64,000 nt of DNA, taken from assembly GCF_001411475.1 (NCBI RefSeq), contig NZ_LLWH01000001.1, positions 124,001-188,000 on the forward strand, written 5' to 3'. Positions 46,808 to 55,790 of the stretch are shown piece by piece. The DNA comes from Pseudomonas endophytica. Its GTDB lineage: Bacteria > Pseudomonadota > Gammaproteobacteria > Pseudomonadales > Pseudomonadaceae. The position numbers were made by a program, and so were the translations under genes. The notes beneath the pieces are model-generated. The model was given only the letters and a program-made list of their open reading frames with translations. It was not told the DNA's origin and searched no databases. The first letter of the stretch is position 1. Every line of letters begins with the position of its first letter.

Positions 46808-47932
46808 ATGATTACCGCCCAAGCCTTTTCATCCATTCAGGCCATCGAGCGCGACGTCCGGAATGATTGTTTTCCAGATGCTCTTGAGGATTGTGATTAC
46901 ATCATGGCGGTGGAAAACTCTGGTATTGAGGGCTTCGAATGGCGTTACCTGACGCTGTTTGAAGGCTCAACCCTGATTGCGGCGGCGACTGCATTTACCA
47001 CCCGCTATCGGCTCGACACCACGGTTCAAGGCCTCAGTAAGCGCTTTACCGAGCAACTTAACCGCGCGCTGCCTGGGCTGATGCAGTTGCCGCTTTACGC
47101 CATCGGCTCGCCGGTCACAGAACAGTGCAACGCGGGCACTGCCAGCCATATTCCAGCCTCAGAGCGCCCAGCGCTGCTCGCTCAATTGCTGGCTTTGGCG
47201 CACCGTGACGCGGCCCAACTGGGCATCGGTTTGATCGCCGTCAAAGATGTGCCCAGCCACGACAACGACTGGTCGCAAAGCTGCCAAGCCGCAGGGTTTG
47301 AGTCGATGCCCAGCTTGCCCAGCGCCCTGCTGCCAGTGCCCTACAGCTCGGTAGAGCGTTACCTTGAGGCTCTGGGTAAATCTACTCGCAAAGACATGCG
47401 CCGCAAGCTGCGTGCGCCAGAGCCGCGTGTGGAATGGCGCAACCAGATTGACGACGTGTTGCCCGAGGTTATGCGCCTGTACGAAGCCACGCTGGGGCGC
47501 AGTGATTTGCAGTTTGAACGCTTACCCCCCGCTTATTTCACCGGTATTCTCCAGCAACTGGATAACCGGGCACGGTGCGTGTTGTATTGGATTGAAAATG
47601 AGTTGGTTGCTTTCAATCTGGTCCTGATTGACGAGCACCGTCTGATCGACAAGTTTTTTGGCCACGACCTTACACTCAGCCGAGAGTACAACTTGTATTT
47701 CAGAAGCTGGGTCGTGAATATCGACTACTGTATTCGCAACAACATAGCGCTATACGAATGCGGCCAGGCCGGCTACGCCAGCAAGATACGTCTGGGCTGT
47801 ACCTTTCAAAACAACTTACTGTTCTTTCGTCATCGCAATCGGTTGATCAACGGCGTGCTCAAAATGGTCAAACTGTTTATTCGCCCTGATCGCCATGACC
47901 CTGCTCTGGCTGCCGCAATAAGCGAGTCATAA
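46808..47932 (+). CDS. FemAB/GNAT-like N-acyltransferase (COG3146-type)
   Basis: A 374-residue protein with two tandem GNAT-like halves. Patterns such as WRYLTLFEGSTLIAAATAFTT in the first half, GKSTRKDMRRKLR in the linker and RCVLYWIENELVAFNLVLI ... ECGQAGYASKIRLG in the second resemble the peptidogalycan biosynthesis/FemAB (PF04339-like) group, which forms amide bonds on amine acceptors. No signal peptide or membrane helix is evident. In this operon it could acylate the amine made by the aminotransferase. It is joined to the kinase gene by a TAATG overlap. Confidence 0.72.
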   Translation: MITAQAFSSIQAIERDVRNDCFPDALEDCDYIMAVENSGIEGFEWRYLTLFEGSTLIAAATAFTTRYRLDTTVQGLSKRFTEQLNRALPGLMQLPLYAIGSPVTEQCNAGTASHIPASERPALLAQLLALAHRDAAQLGIGLIAVKDVPSHDNDWSQSCQAAGFESMPSLPSALLPVPYSSVERYLEALGKSTRKDMRRKLRAPEPRVEWRNQIDDVLPEVMRLYEATLGRSDLQFERLPPAYFTGILQQLDNRARCVLYWIENELVAFNLVLIDEHRLIDKFFGHDLTLSREYNLYFRSWVVNIDYCIRNNIALYECGQAGYASKIRLGCTFQNNLLFFRHRNRLINGVLKMVKLFIRPDRHDPALAAAISES

Positions 47933-49692
47933 TGCCCATCACGCCTGAATCATCGCGCAAACCCCAGCCCTTCAAGGTGTCGCGCTGGACGGTACAGCGC
48001 AAATTACTCTTGGCTTTTTGGCTAGTCAGCGTCGTCCCCACCATGATCGCCGCTGAACTGGCCGCCACCACCTTGTCGCAGATTTTCGACAGTAACGTTC
48101 GGGTCTGGCTGCAAGAGTCGACCAAAATCGTCAAAGACGAGATCAGCGAAATCCTTCAGGACAACGCCCGTGTCGCCAAACTGTTCTTGCAGTACACCCA
48201 TCCGCCGTCCAGCCATACAACCCCCAACCCCGACTCGCTCACCGCAGATATAGCCGACGCCATAGGCATTGATGTGGTGGCGTTAATTCGCGATAGCGAC
48301 CATAAAGTGGTGTTCAGCACGGCCAGCGACAACATCGTCGACCAGATCAGCCTGGCCCCCAACGCCGTCTTGCAAACCATCAACGTCGGCGGCGTACCGA
48401 CCGGCACCGTGGTGTCGACCTTCACTACCTCGCAGGGCGGCGTGGACTACGAGCTATTGGTCGCGACGTACATGGACAGCAGCTTCCTGACCAGCGTGGC
48501 CGATGTGCATTCACTCGACCTGCGGCTGTACCTGTCCAACGCTGACGGTTTTGCCGAGATTTTCTCCAGTCAGCATTTTGATGACCGTACGCCCATACTC
48601 TCCCACAGCATCGAAAAGACCCTGCGTGAAACCAAGCTGCCCAGCGAGCAATTCACCAGCCGATACAGCGGCTTGTACTGGCCCATTTTTAATGACAACG
48701 GGGAGTTGCAAGGTGTGATCTACAGCGGTTTGCTGCGTCACACCAGCCTCGTCGGGCGGGTCAACCAAACCAACTTGTTCGTGCTGATCTTTTTGCTCGG
48801 TTCGCTGTTCTCACTGACCGTTGGCTGGTGGGTGTCAAAACGACTGACGCGCCCGGTACGCGCTTTGGCCGAAGGCGTACGCGCGGTCACGGCGGGCGAT
48901 TACCGACAGCGAGTCGGCGTATCGGGGCACGATGAATTGGCTGAATTAAGCAGCACCTTCAACCATATGACGGCGCGACTGGGCGAGTTACAGCACCTCG
49001 AAGCTCAACTGCGTCGACGTGACCGCCTGCATGCCTTAGGTGAAGTGGCAATGGGCTTGGCCCATGAGATCCGCAACCCGCTGGGTATTATCAAAACTGC
49101 GACCCAATTACTGCATCGCAGGGCCGACCTTGGCGAAACCGACAAGCGCCATCTGCACTACGTGGTCAGTGAAGTGACGCGGATTAACGAGCTGATTACC
49201 GAGTTCCTCGACTTTGCCAAACCCAGCGCACCGGTGCGTTCACAACAGCCCGCACGGCCATTGGTCGACGATATTTTAGGTTTCTGCGAACCCGAGCTGA
49301 AAAGCCACAATGTCGAGGCCCATATTGACGATCAAGCCCCTGATGCGACCCTTTATGCAGACACTGGGCAGTTGAAACAGGCGTGCCTGAACCTGATTAT
49401 CAACGCCATCGACGCGATGCCCGAAGGTGGGCACCTGACTGTGCGTATTGCTCAGGATGACAGCGGCGATACCGTATTGAGCATTAGCGACACTGGCCAA
49501 GGTATTGAACCTGACATGATCGAGCGAATTTTCACCCCATTTGTCACCACAAAAGCCTCGGGCACAGGGTTAGGTTTGCCCAAAGTATTCTCGATCATGG
49601 AAAACCATGACGGTCGTGTTGAATGCATCAGCGAAAAAGGTGCTGGCACCACCTTCAACTTGTACATCCCGGCTCATGGAGGGAATGAGTGA
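47932..49692 (+). CDS. Membrane sensor histidine kinase (operon-linked)
   Basis: A 586-residue kinase: helix 1 at about residues 24-45, a periplasmic sensor domain of about 230 residues, helix 2 near 281-302 (LFVLIFLLGSLFSLTVGWW), HAMP, then the NtrB-like kinase core. The phospho-acceptor is H378 in GLAHEIRNPLG; ATP motifs are NLIINAIDAMP, ISDTGQGIEP and GTGLGLPKVF. It pairs with the NtrC-type regulator that overlaps its stop. The input signal cannot be inferred; the sensor region resembles dCache/four-helix types. Confidence 0.9.
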   Translation: MPITPESSRKPQPFKVSRWTVQRKLLLAFWLVSVVPTMIAAELAATTLSQIFDSNVRVWLQESTKIVKDEISEILQDNARVAKLFLQYTHPPSSHTTPNPDSLTADIADAIGIDVVALIRDSDHKVVFSTASDNIVDQISLAPNAVLQTINVGGVPTGTVVSTFTTSQGGVDYELLVATYMDSSFLTSVADVHSLDLRLYLSNADGFAEIFSSQHFDDRTPILSHSIEKTLRETKLPSEQFTSRYSGLYWPIFNDNGELQGVIYSGLLRHTSLVGRVNQTNLFVLIFLLGSLFSLTVGWWVSKRLTRPVRALAEGVRAVTAGDYRQRVGVSGHDELAELSSTFNHMTARLGELQHLEAQLRRRDRLHALGEVAMGLAHEIRNPLGIIKTATQLLHRRADLGETDKRHLHYVVSEVTRINELITEFLDFAKPSAPVRSQQPARPLVDDILGFCEPELKSHNVEAHIDDQAPDATLYADTGQLKQACLNLIINAIDAMPEGGHLTVRIAQDDSGDTVLSISDTGQGIEPDMIERIFTPFVTTKASGTGLGLPKVFSIMENHDGRVECISEKGAGTTFNLYIPAHGGNE

Positions 49693-51083
49693 TGAGCCAT
49701 AACCTATTGGTCGTCGACGATGAACCCAAACTGTGTGACCTGCTCAGCTCGGCGCTGTCCCAGAACGACGTTCAAGTGTTTACCGCAAGCAACGGTCTGC
49801 AAGCCTTGGCCATGCTTGAGCAGGAAGACATCGACCTGGTGATCAGCGACTGGCGTATGCCGGGGATGGACGGCCCGCAGTTACTGGCCGAGGTCAAACT
49901 GCGCTACCCGCAATTACCGGTGATCGTGATGACGGCCTACAGCACGGTGAAAAACGCCGTACAGTCGATGCGCAACGGCGCCTACGACTACATAGCCAAA
50001 CCCTTCGACATCGACGAACTCGATATCACCGTCAGCAAAGCCCTGCAATTTCGCGACATCCTGCGCGACAACGCGCGCATGCGCGCCGAGCTTGATGAGC
50101 ATCAGCAGATAGACAGTTTGGTCGGCGATAGCCCGAGTTTTCGTCGCGTGCTGCACGCCATCGACTCCGTACGCGACAGCAATGCCACCATTTTGCTGAC
50201 CGGCGAAAGCGGCACCGGCAAAGAGATGGTGGCGCGGGCCATTCATCGACACGGTAGCCGTGCTGACAAACCCTTTGTCGCGGTTAACTGTGCGGCCATT
50301 CCTGAAGGGCTACTAGAAAGCGAGATGTTTGGCCATCGCAAAGGCGCGTTTACCGGCGCACTGGCTGACCGGGTCGGGCGTTTTATGCAGGCCGATAAAG
50401 GCACGTTATTTCTCGATGAAGTGGGCGATATGCCGTTGGCCTTGCAGGCCAAAATTTTGCGAGCCCTGCAAGAGCGCGTGATTGAACCTGTTGGCGACTC
50501 CCGTGAGCGCAAAGTGGACGTGCGGGTGATTGCTGCGACCAACAAAAACTTGCTGGCGGCTGTGGCCAACAAAGAGTTTCGTGAGGACCTGTACTACCGC
50601 TTAAATGTCTTCCCAATCCCACTGCCTGCCTTGCGCGAGCGCGTGGAAGACATTGCGCCACTGGCGCGGCACTTTGCCCACAGCTTGGGAGCCACGGCGG
50701 GCAAAAGGATCACCGGATTTAGCCCGAGCGCGTTACAAGCAATGATGACGTACACCTGGCCAGGGAATATTCGTGAACTGCAAAACTGCGTCGAGCGCGC
50801 CACCATCGTCGCCAACAGCGGCACGATTGAAGACAGCGATTTACCGCCTTACCTGTTCAGCGCTCAGCCCTTACAGAACAGCGACCTGATAACCCCGTCA
50901 GTAAGCGTACCGCCTGACCTAGAAGCCGCCTTGGCCGAGGTAGAAAAGGCTTACATCTTGGCAGCCTTACAACAAGCGCAAGGGGTGCAGGCGGCGGCAG
51001 CGCAATTGATCGGTATTTCAGAAAGGAGCTTTTGGTATCGCCTGAAAAAGCTCGATATTCATGTCGATAAAATTGTCAGGTGA
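49692..51083 (+). CDS. NtrC-family sigma-54-dependent response regulator (operon-linked)
   Basis: A 463-residue activator. Receiver domain with Asp53 (ISDWRMPGMDG), AAA+ domain with Walker A GESGTGKE, an intact GAFTGA loop (RKGAFTGALADRVG), Walker B GTLFLDEVGDMP, and a Fis-type DNA-binding helix-turn-helix at the end (VQAAAAQLIGISERSFWYRLKKL). It overlaps the kinase stop by one base (TGATG). It is the last gene of the HAD-aminotransferase-hydrolase-acyltransferase run, whose own promoter is of the sigma-54 type, so direct autoregulation is likely. Confidence 0.92.
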   Translation: MSHNLLVVDDEPKLCDLLSSALSQNDVQVFTASNGLQALAMLEQEDIDLVISDWRMPGMDGPQLLAEVKLRYPQLPVIVMTAYSTVKNAVQSMRNGAYDYIAKPFDIDELDITVSKALQFRDILRDNARMRAELDEHQQIDSLVGDSPSFRRVLHAIDSVRDSNATILLTGESGTGKEMVARAIHRHGSRADKPFVAVNCAAIPEGLLESEMFGHRKGAFTGALADRVGRFMQADKGTLFLDEVGDMPLALQAKILRALQERVIEPVGDSRERKVDVRVIAATNKNLLAAVANKEFREDLYYRLNVFPIPLPALRERVEDIAPLARHFAHSLGATAGKRITGFSPSALQAMMTYTWPGNIRELQNCVERATIVANSGTIEDSDLPPYLFSAQPLQNSDLITPSVSVPPDLEAALAEVEKAYILAALQQAQGVQAAAAQLIGISERSFWYRLKKLDIHVDKIVR

Positions 51084-51152
51084 CGCTGAGCGGTAGGCGT
51101 TGAGGATCGGTGTTCGATTGCGCGAAACCCATTGAACACCGAAAAGCCCTGC

Positions 51153-51217
51153 GTAGGAGCAAGCTTGCTCGCGATCTTTCAAAGATCAAAAGATCGCAGC
51201 CTTCGGCAGCTCCTACG
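51153..51217. repeat. Dispersed palindromic repeat, copy 7
   Basis: GTAGGAGCAAGCTTGCTCGCGATCTTT ... AGATCGCAGCCTTCGGCAGCTCCTAC. The outer arms pair, while the inner left half derives from the CTTGCTCGCGATC subtype and the right half from the CAGCCT...GGCAGC subtype, so it is a hybrid. It lies between the regulator gene and the convergent metE. Confidence 0.8.
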
Positions 51218-51269
51218 GGGGTTTCAGCGTTTTTGCAGGCGGTGACGGCCTGCGGGTTGCGCGGGCGGG

Positions 51270-53582
51270 TTAAGCGGCTTTGATACGCAACTGACGCGCT
51301 GCTGCCACCATGTTGATTAACGCGGCTTCTGTTTCAGCCCAAGCGCGGGTTTTGAGGCCGCAATCGGGGTTCACCCACAAACGCTCAGCCGGGATCCGTT
51401 TGGCTGCTTTATTCAGCAATTTCACCATCTGTGCGGTGTCCGGTACCCGTGGTGAGTGAATGTCGTACACGCCCGGACCAATGTCATTGGGGTAATCGAA
51501 CGCTTTAAACGCCTCCAGCAGTTCCATGTCCGAACGCGAGGTTTCGATGGTGATAACGTCAGCGTCCATCTCGGCAATCGACTTGATCACATCATTGAAC
51601 TCGCTGTAGCACATGTGGGTGTGGATCTGAGTTTCATCCCTCACGCCAGAAGCGCACAGACGGAACGCTTCTACCGCCCAGTCCAGGTATTCCTGCCAGT
51701 GCGCACGGCGCAGCGGCAAGCCCTCACGAAACGCCGCTTCGTCAATTTGTACGATCTTGATGCCCGCGCTTTCCAAGTCGACGACTTCATCACGGATGGC
51801 CAGCGCCAGTTGCTGCGCCTGCACTTTGCGCGAGACGTCTTCGCGGGGGAATGACCACATCAGCATGGTCACCGGACCGGTCAACATGCCCTTCATGATT
51901 TTCTCGGTCAGGCCCTGCGCGTATTTAATCCACTCAACCGTCATGGCGGCTGGGCGGCTCAAGTCACCGAAGATAATCGCCGGTTTGACGCAGCGCGAAC
52001 CGTAGCTCTGTACCCAGCCGTATTGGGTGAAGACGTAGCCGTCCAACTGCTCGGCAAAGTACTCAACCATGTCATTACGCTCAGCTTCACCGTGTACCAG
52101 CACGTCCAGCCCCAGACGTTCCTGTACCTCTACCGCGTTACGGATCTCGCTGTGCATCGCGTCGGTGTAGTCGCTGGCCGACAATTTGCCCTGTTTGTAC
52201 GACTGACGCGCCAGACGGATCGACGCGGTCTGCGGGAAAGAGCCAATGGTGGTGGTCGGGAACGCGGGCAAGTTCAAACGCTCACGTTGGCGTTCAATAC
52301 GGGTTGCGAACGGTGATTGACGCTGGCTGTCAGCCTCGCTAATCGCTTCAATACGGGCCTGAACCGCAGCCTTGTGGATACGTGGCGAGTTGGCGCGACT
52401 GGCTTGAATCTCGCGGCTTTCGGCGAATGCTTGCTGCACCTTGGCGGCGTCTGGGATGTTCAGCGCATCGCGTAATACGGTAATTTCGCCACACTTTTGC
52501 TTGGCAAACGCCAACCAGCTTTTCAGCTCGGTATCCAATTTGGTTTCACGGTCCAGATCAACCGGGGTATGCAGCAACGAGCAAGACCCCGCTACCCACA
52601 GGTTGTCTGCAAAGCGCTCTTGAGCCGCTTGCAGTTGCGCCAGCGCATTTTCGAGATCGCAGCGCCACACATTACGGCCGTTTACCAAACCCAGAGAGAG
52701 CACTTTGTAGGTCGGCAGGCGGTCTAGAATTGCTTGCAGTTGGTCGGGAGCGCGCACTAAGTCCACGTGCAAACCATCAACCGGCAGGCTGACCGCCAGC
52801 CCCAGATTGTCTTCCAAGCCACTGAAGTAAGTAGCGATCAGCTTCTTTAGCGGCGAGTACTGAAGAATGTGATAAGCGCGTTCGAATGCATTTTTCCACG
52901 CTGGCGGCAGGTCCAGCGACAGGATCGGTTCGTCGATTTGCACCCACTCCACACCCTGCTCAGCCAGTCGTGAAAGGATTTGGGCATAAACCGGCAGCAG
53001 GTTTTCCAGCAGGTCGAGCTTGTCGAATGCCTGGCCTTTGGCTTTGCCCAGCCACAAGTAGGTCAGCGGGCCGATAATCACAGGCTTGACCTTGTGGCCC
53101 AGCGCCAGCGCCTCAGCGGTCTCTTCGAACAGTTGGTGCCAGCTCAGTTCAAAACGCTGATCAAGGCTGAATTCCGGGACCAGATAATGGTAATTGGTGT
53201 CGAACCACTTGGTCAGTTCTTGAGCATGCTGAGCCTGGCTGTGCTCACCCCCGCAGCAATGGGTCGTAGCGCCGCGGGCCATGCCGAACAGGGTGTTCAG
53301 GGTTGGTCGGCCTTGGCCATCAAGAGTGCTGGCAAAACGCTCAGGCACAACACCCAAGGTCAGGGAGTGAGTCAACACTTGGTCGTACCACGCGAAGTCG
53401 CCGACGGGGAGCAAATCGAGGCCCGCCTCTTTTTGCAGTTGCCAATGTTTGGCCCGCAACTCACGACCTGTCGCGTGCAACGCGGTCTGGTCGCTATCGC
53501 CTTTCCAATACGCTTCAAGTGCTTTTTTTAGCTCGCGGTCCGCACCGATGCGTGGGAAACCAAGATTGTGGGCCAGGGCCAT
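51270..53582 (-). CDS. metE: Cobalamin-independent methionine synthase
   Basis: A 770-residue enzyme that transfers a methyl group from 5-methyltetrahydropteroyltriglutamate to homocysteine. The zinc ligands are in HTHMCYSEF (His, Cys), the Glu in HGEAERND and the final Cys in NPDCGLKTR. Both barrel halves are present (N-terminal [20 protein letters not shown]). The frame continues upstream to 53636, but ATG 53582 gives the family start [13 protein letters not shown] with AAGGA upstream. It is divergent from metR, the classical arrangement. Confidence 0.97.
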   Translation of the reverse strand: MALAHNLGFPRIGADRELKKALEAYWKGDSDQTALHATGRELRAKHWQLQKEAGLDLLPVGDFAWYDQVLTHSLTLGVVPERFASTLDGQGRPTLNTLFGMARGATTHCCGGEHSQAQHAQELTKWFDTNYHYLVPEFSLDQRFELSWHQLFEETAEALALGHKVKPVIIGPLTYLWLGKAKGQAFDKLDLLENLLPVYAQILSRLAEQGVEWVQIDEPILSLDLPPAWKNAFERAYHILQYSPLKKLIATYFSGLEDNLGLAVSLPVDGLHVDLVRAPDQLQAILDRLPTYKVLSLGLVNGRNVWRCDLENALAQLQAAQERFADNLWVAGSCSLLHTPVDLDRETKLDTELKSWLAFAKQKCGEITVLRDALNIPDAAKVQQAFAESREIQASRANSPRIHKAAVQARIEAISEADSQRQSPFATRIERQRERLNLPAFPTTTIGSFPQTASIRLARQSYKQGKLSASDYTDAMHSEIRNAVEVQERLGLDVLVHGEAERNDMVEYFAEQLDGYVFTQYGWVQSYGSRCVKPAIIFGDLSRPAAMTVEWIKYAQGLTEKIMKGMLTGPVTMLMWSFPREDVSRKVQAQQLALAIRDEVVDLESAGIKIVQIDEAAFREGLPLRRAHWQEYLDWAVEAFRLCASGVRDETQIHTHMCYSEFNDVIKSIAEMDADVITIETSRSDMELLEAFKAFDYPNDIGPGVYDIHSPRVPDTAQMVKLLNKAAKRIPAERLWVNPDCGLKTRAWAETEAALINMVAAARQLRIKAA

Positions 53583-53635
53583 AACGACATTCCTTCGTGT
53601 AAGTAATGGCAACATTATCGACAGCCACGACAACA

Positions 53636-53648
53636 TGAGACAAACTCA
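53636..53648. promoter_or_regulatory. Probable MetR operator in the metE-metR gap
   Basis: TGAGACAAACTCA is a perfect inverted repeat TGAG-N5-CTCA, closely related to the MetR site TGAA-N5-TTCA of enteric bacteria. It lies 54 bp from the metE start and 42 bp from the metR start, suited to control both. Confidence 0.6.
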
Positions 53649-53689
53649 ACGTTTTCGTGTTGATCACAAATTTTATTCATGGAGCCATC

Positions 53690-54607
53690 GTGCTGGAAAT
53701 TCGTCACCTCAAAACCCTGCATGCCTTGCGCGAGTCCGACAGCTTGGTCGAAGCGGCCGAGCGTTTGCACCTGACTCAATCGGCGTTGTCACACCAGTTC
53801 AAAGAGTTGGAAGAGCGCATGGGCATGCCGCTCTTCGTGCGTAAAACCAAGCCGGTGCGTTTCACCAGCGGGGGGTTGCGCCTGCTACAACTGGCTGACG
53901 CGACGCTGCCTTTACTGCGCGCTGCCGAGCGCGACATCGCGCGCTTGGTGGGCGGCACCGCAGGGCGCTTACACATGGCGATTGAATGCCACAGTTGTTT
54001 CCAGTGGCTGATGCCCACCATTGACCAGTTTCGCGATGCGTGGCCCGAAGTTGAGCTCGACTTAGCGTCGGGCTTCGCGTTCGCGCCCTTACCTGCGTTG
54101 GCGCGGGGTGATCTGGACTTAGTCGTAACCTCCGACCCGCAAGAAATTGCCGGTCTGACCTACGTACCGCTGTTTACCTACGAAGCCATGTTGGCCGTGG
54201 CCAAACAACATCCGTTAGCCTCTAAGCCGTTTATCGTGCCGGAAGACTTGAGCACGGAAGTGTTGATTACCTACCCGGTAGAACGCGACCGACTCGACAT
54301 CTTCACCCGCTTTCTAGAGCCTGCCGACGTCGAACCCGCGCAAGTGCGCACCTCGGAGTTGACGGTGATGATGATGCAACTGGTGGCCAGTGGCCGAGGT
54401 GTGTGCGGAATGCCGCATTGGGCGCTGCATGAGTACAGCTCACGCGGATACGTGCAGGCCAAGCGTCTGGGAGAGAAAGGCTTGTTCGCCACCCTGTATG
54501 CCGCAGTGCGTACCGACATGTTGGACGCGCCTTACATGCGCGACTTCTTGCTGACCGCAAAAGATACGTCGTTCTCGACGCTGGACGGGGTTAGCGCGGT
54601 TAGATAA
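53690..54607 (+). CDS. metR: LysR-type regulator of methionine synthesis
   Basis: A 305-residue LysR regulator. The helix-turn-helix is in LVEAAERLHLTQSALSHQFKELEERMGMPLF (positions 20-50), and the effector domain follows. Divergence from metE and overall similarity identify it as MetR, which uses homocysteine as coeffector. GTG 53690 with GGAG seven bases upstream is chosen over the longer frame from 53657, giving the family start LEIRHLKTL. Confidence 0.94.
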   Translation: MLEIRHLKTLHALRESDSLVEAAERLHLTQSALSHQFKELEERMGMPLFVRKTKPVRFTSGGLRLLQLADATLPLLRAAERDIARLVGGTAGRLHMAIECHSCFQWLMPTIDQFRDAWPEVELDLASGFAFAPLPALARGDLDLVVTSDPQEIAGLTYVPLFTYEAMLAVAKQHPLASKPFIVPEDLSTEVLITYPVERDRLDIFTRFLEPADVEPAQVRTSELTVMMMQLVASGRGVCGMPHWALHEYSSRGYVQAKRLGEKGLFATLYAAVRTDMLDAPYMRDFLLTAKDTSFSTLDGVSAVR

Positions 54608-54630
54608 CGCGCACGTTTGTGTGGCCGCTG

Positions 54631-55131
54631 TTAAGTGACCAAACGCCGCATATGCACCCGGTCGAAATACGCTTCGCCCACCCGAATCGCGCTGTCTTCA
54701 AGACCCGACTGTTCAAACCCGCAGCGCTTGTATAACGCCAGCGCTGCGCGGCTATTCGCACTGACGGTCAACTCAATCACCTTGATAACAGGCTCTTGCT
54801 CAGCCAAAGACACGACTGCCTGAACCAATTGCTCACCCAACCTTCGCCCGCGAAAGGCTTGAGACACGTACAGGCCAAACAAGGTGGCTTTGTGCTGGGC
54901 ATCCTCCCACGGTTCAAACGCCAGCCCAATAAGCCCCGCCAACTGCGAATCGACAAAGGCACCGAACACGGTGCATAACTCGTCATCAAGCTGCCCTTCC
55001 CACCAGCTCAGCGGTAATTTCTCACGGTTAACGATGCTGGAAACAAAGGCTTCCGGGTGCAGCGAATACGCCTCCAGCATCAACTGGCGATAAGCCTTAG
55101 CGTGGAAAGGTTCAAGCAGTTCTATAGCCAT
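54631..55131 (-). CDS. GNAT family N-acetyltransferase
   Basis: A 166-residue acetyltransferase with the acetyl-CoA motif LYVSQAFRGRRLGEQLVQAV (about residues 99-118) and the Asn/Tyr region SANSRAALALYKRCGF. Substrate is not predictable. The start is uncertain: ATG 55131 gives MAIELLEPFHAKAY, but TTG codons at 55143 and 55161 also lie in frame; a TTG at 55161 would overlap the upstream Nudix stop. It probably forms an operon with that gene. Confidence 0.85.
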   Translation of the reverse strand: MAIELLEPFHAKAYRQLMLEAYSLHPEAFVSSIVNREKLPLSWWEGQLDDELCTVFGAFVDSQLAGLIGLAFEPWEDAQHKATLFGLYVSQAFRGRRLGEQLVQAVVSLAEQEPVIKVIELTVSANSRAALALYKRCGFEQSGLEDSAIRVGEAYFDRVHMRRLVT

Positions 55132-55157
55132 TACAGGGTCCAAATCATACGACGAGG

Positions 55158-55568
55158 TCAAACGGTAACCAGCGATTGGCGATAAAACGGCAGGATCAGA
55201 TCACGTGTCAAGGGCGCTAAAACTAGATCGCCGTCACCTGCGGGATCAATCCAGCGCACTTCTTCAATCTCGGCAGCCGGGTTGACCGGCTCGTCGACAG
55301 TCACCTGATACAACTCGGCTTCTACAACCCATCCCGGCTCGTTGACCGCAGGCGCCGAGAAGTGACCAAGGTACACGGCGTCAGACGGTTCAATCTCCAA
55401 CCCGAGTTCTTCATGAAGCTCACGGGCCAACGCCTCGACGGGCTGCTCGCCTGCATCAATCTTGCCGCCCGGCTGCATGAACGCCTGTGTGCCGCGCTTG
55501 CGCACGAGCAGCGTTTGGCCGTCTGGCCCGAGTAATAAAGCAGCGGCGATACGAATGTTATTGGGCAT
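55158..55568 (-). CDS. Nudix hydrolase
   Basis: A 136-residue protein with a complete Nudix box, GGKIDAGEQPVEALARELHE continuing EELGLEI, which binds Mg and hydrolyses nucleoside diphosphate derivatives. The N-terminus (IRIAAALLLGPDGQTLLVRK) is the typical first strand pair. The frame is open to 55607; ATG 55568 gives the shorter and commoner start. Substrate unknown. It precedes the GNAT gene closely on the same strand. Confidence 0.88.
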   Translation of the reverse strand: MPNNIRIAAALLLGPDGQTLLVRKRGTQAFMQPGGKIDAGEQPVEALARELHEELGLEIEPSDAVYLGHFSAPAVNEPGWVVEAELYQVTVDEPVNPAAEIEEVRWIDPAGDGDLVLAPLTRDLILPFYRQSLVTV

Positions 55569-55790
55569 AAATAAGTTGGCCTTGGACACAAAGGCGGCAA
55601 GGATCACATGACTTGCAGCTCATCACAAACACTGTGGCGCGGGTAGATAGTTGGAGTCTTTGGTCACGCCTTATGAGAAGCCCTAACTCATAACTCAAGG
55701 TTGGCACCAGAGCCCTTAGTCCTTGTCCGGGCTTTGCCGACAAGCGCAGAATGCCCTACCGACCTGAGCGTCAAATTCAAGGAAAACCGT

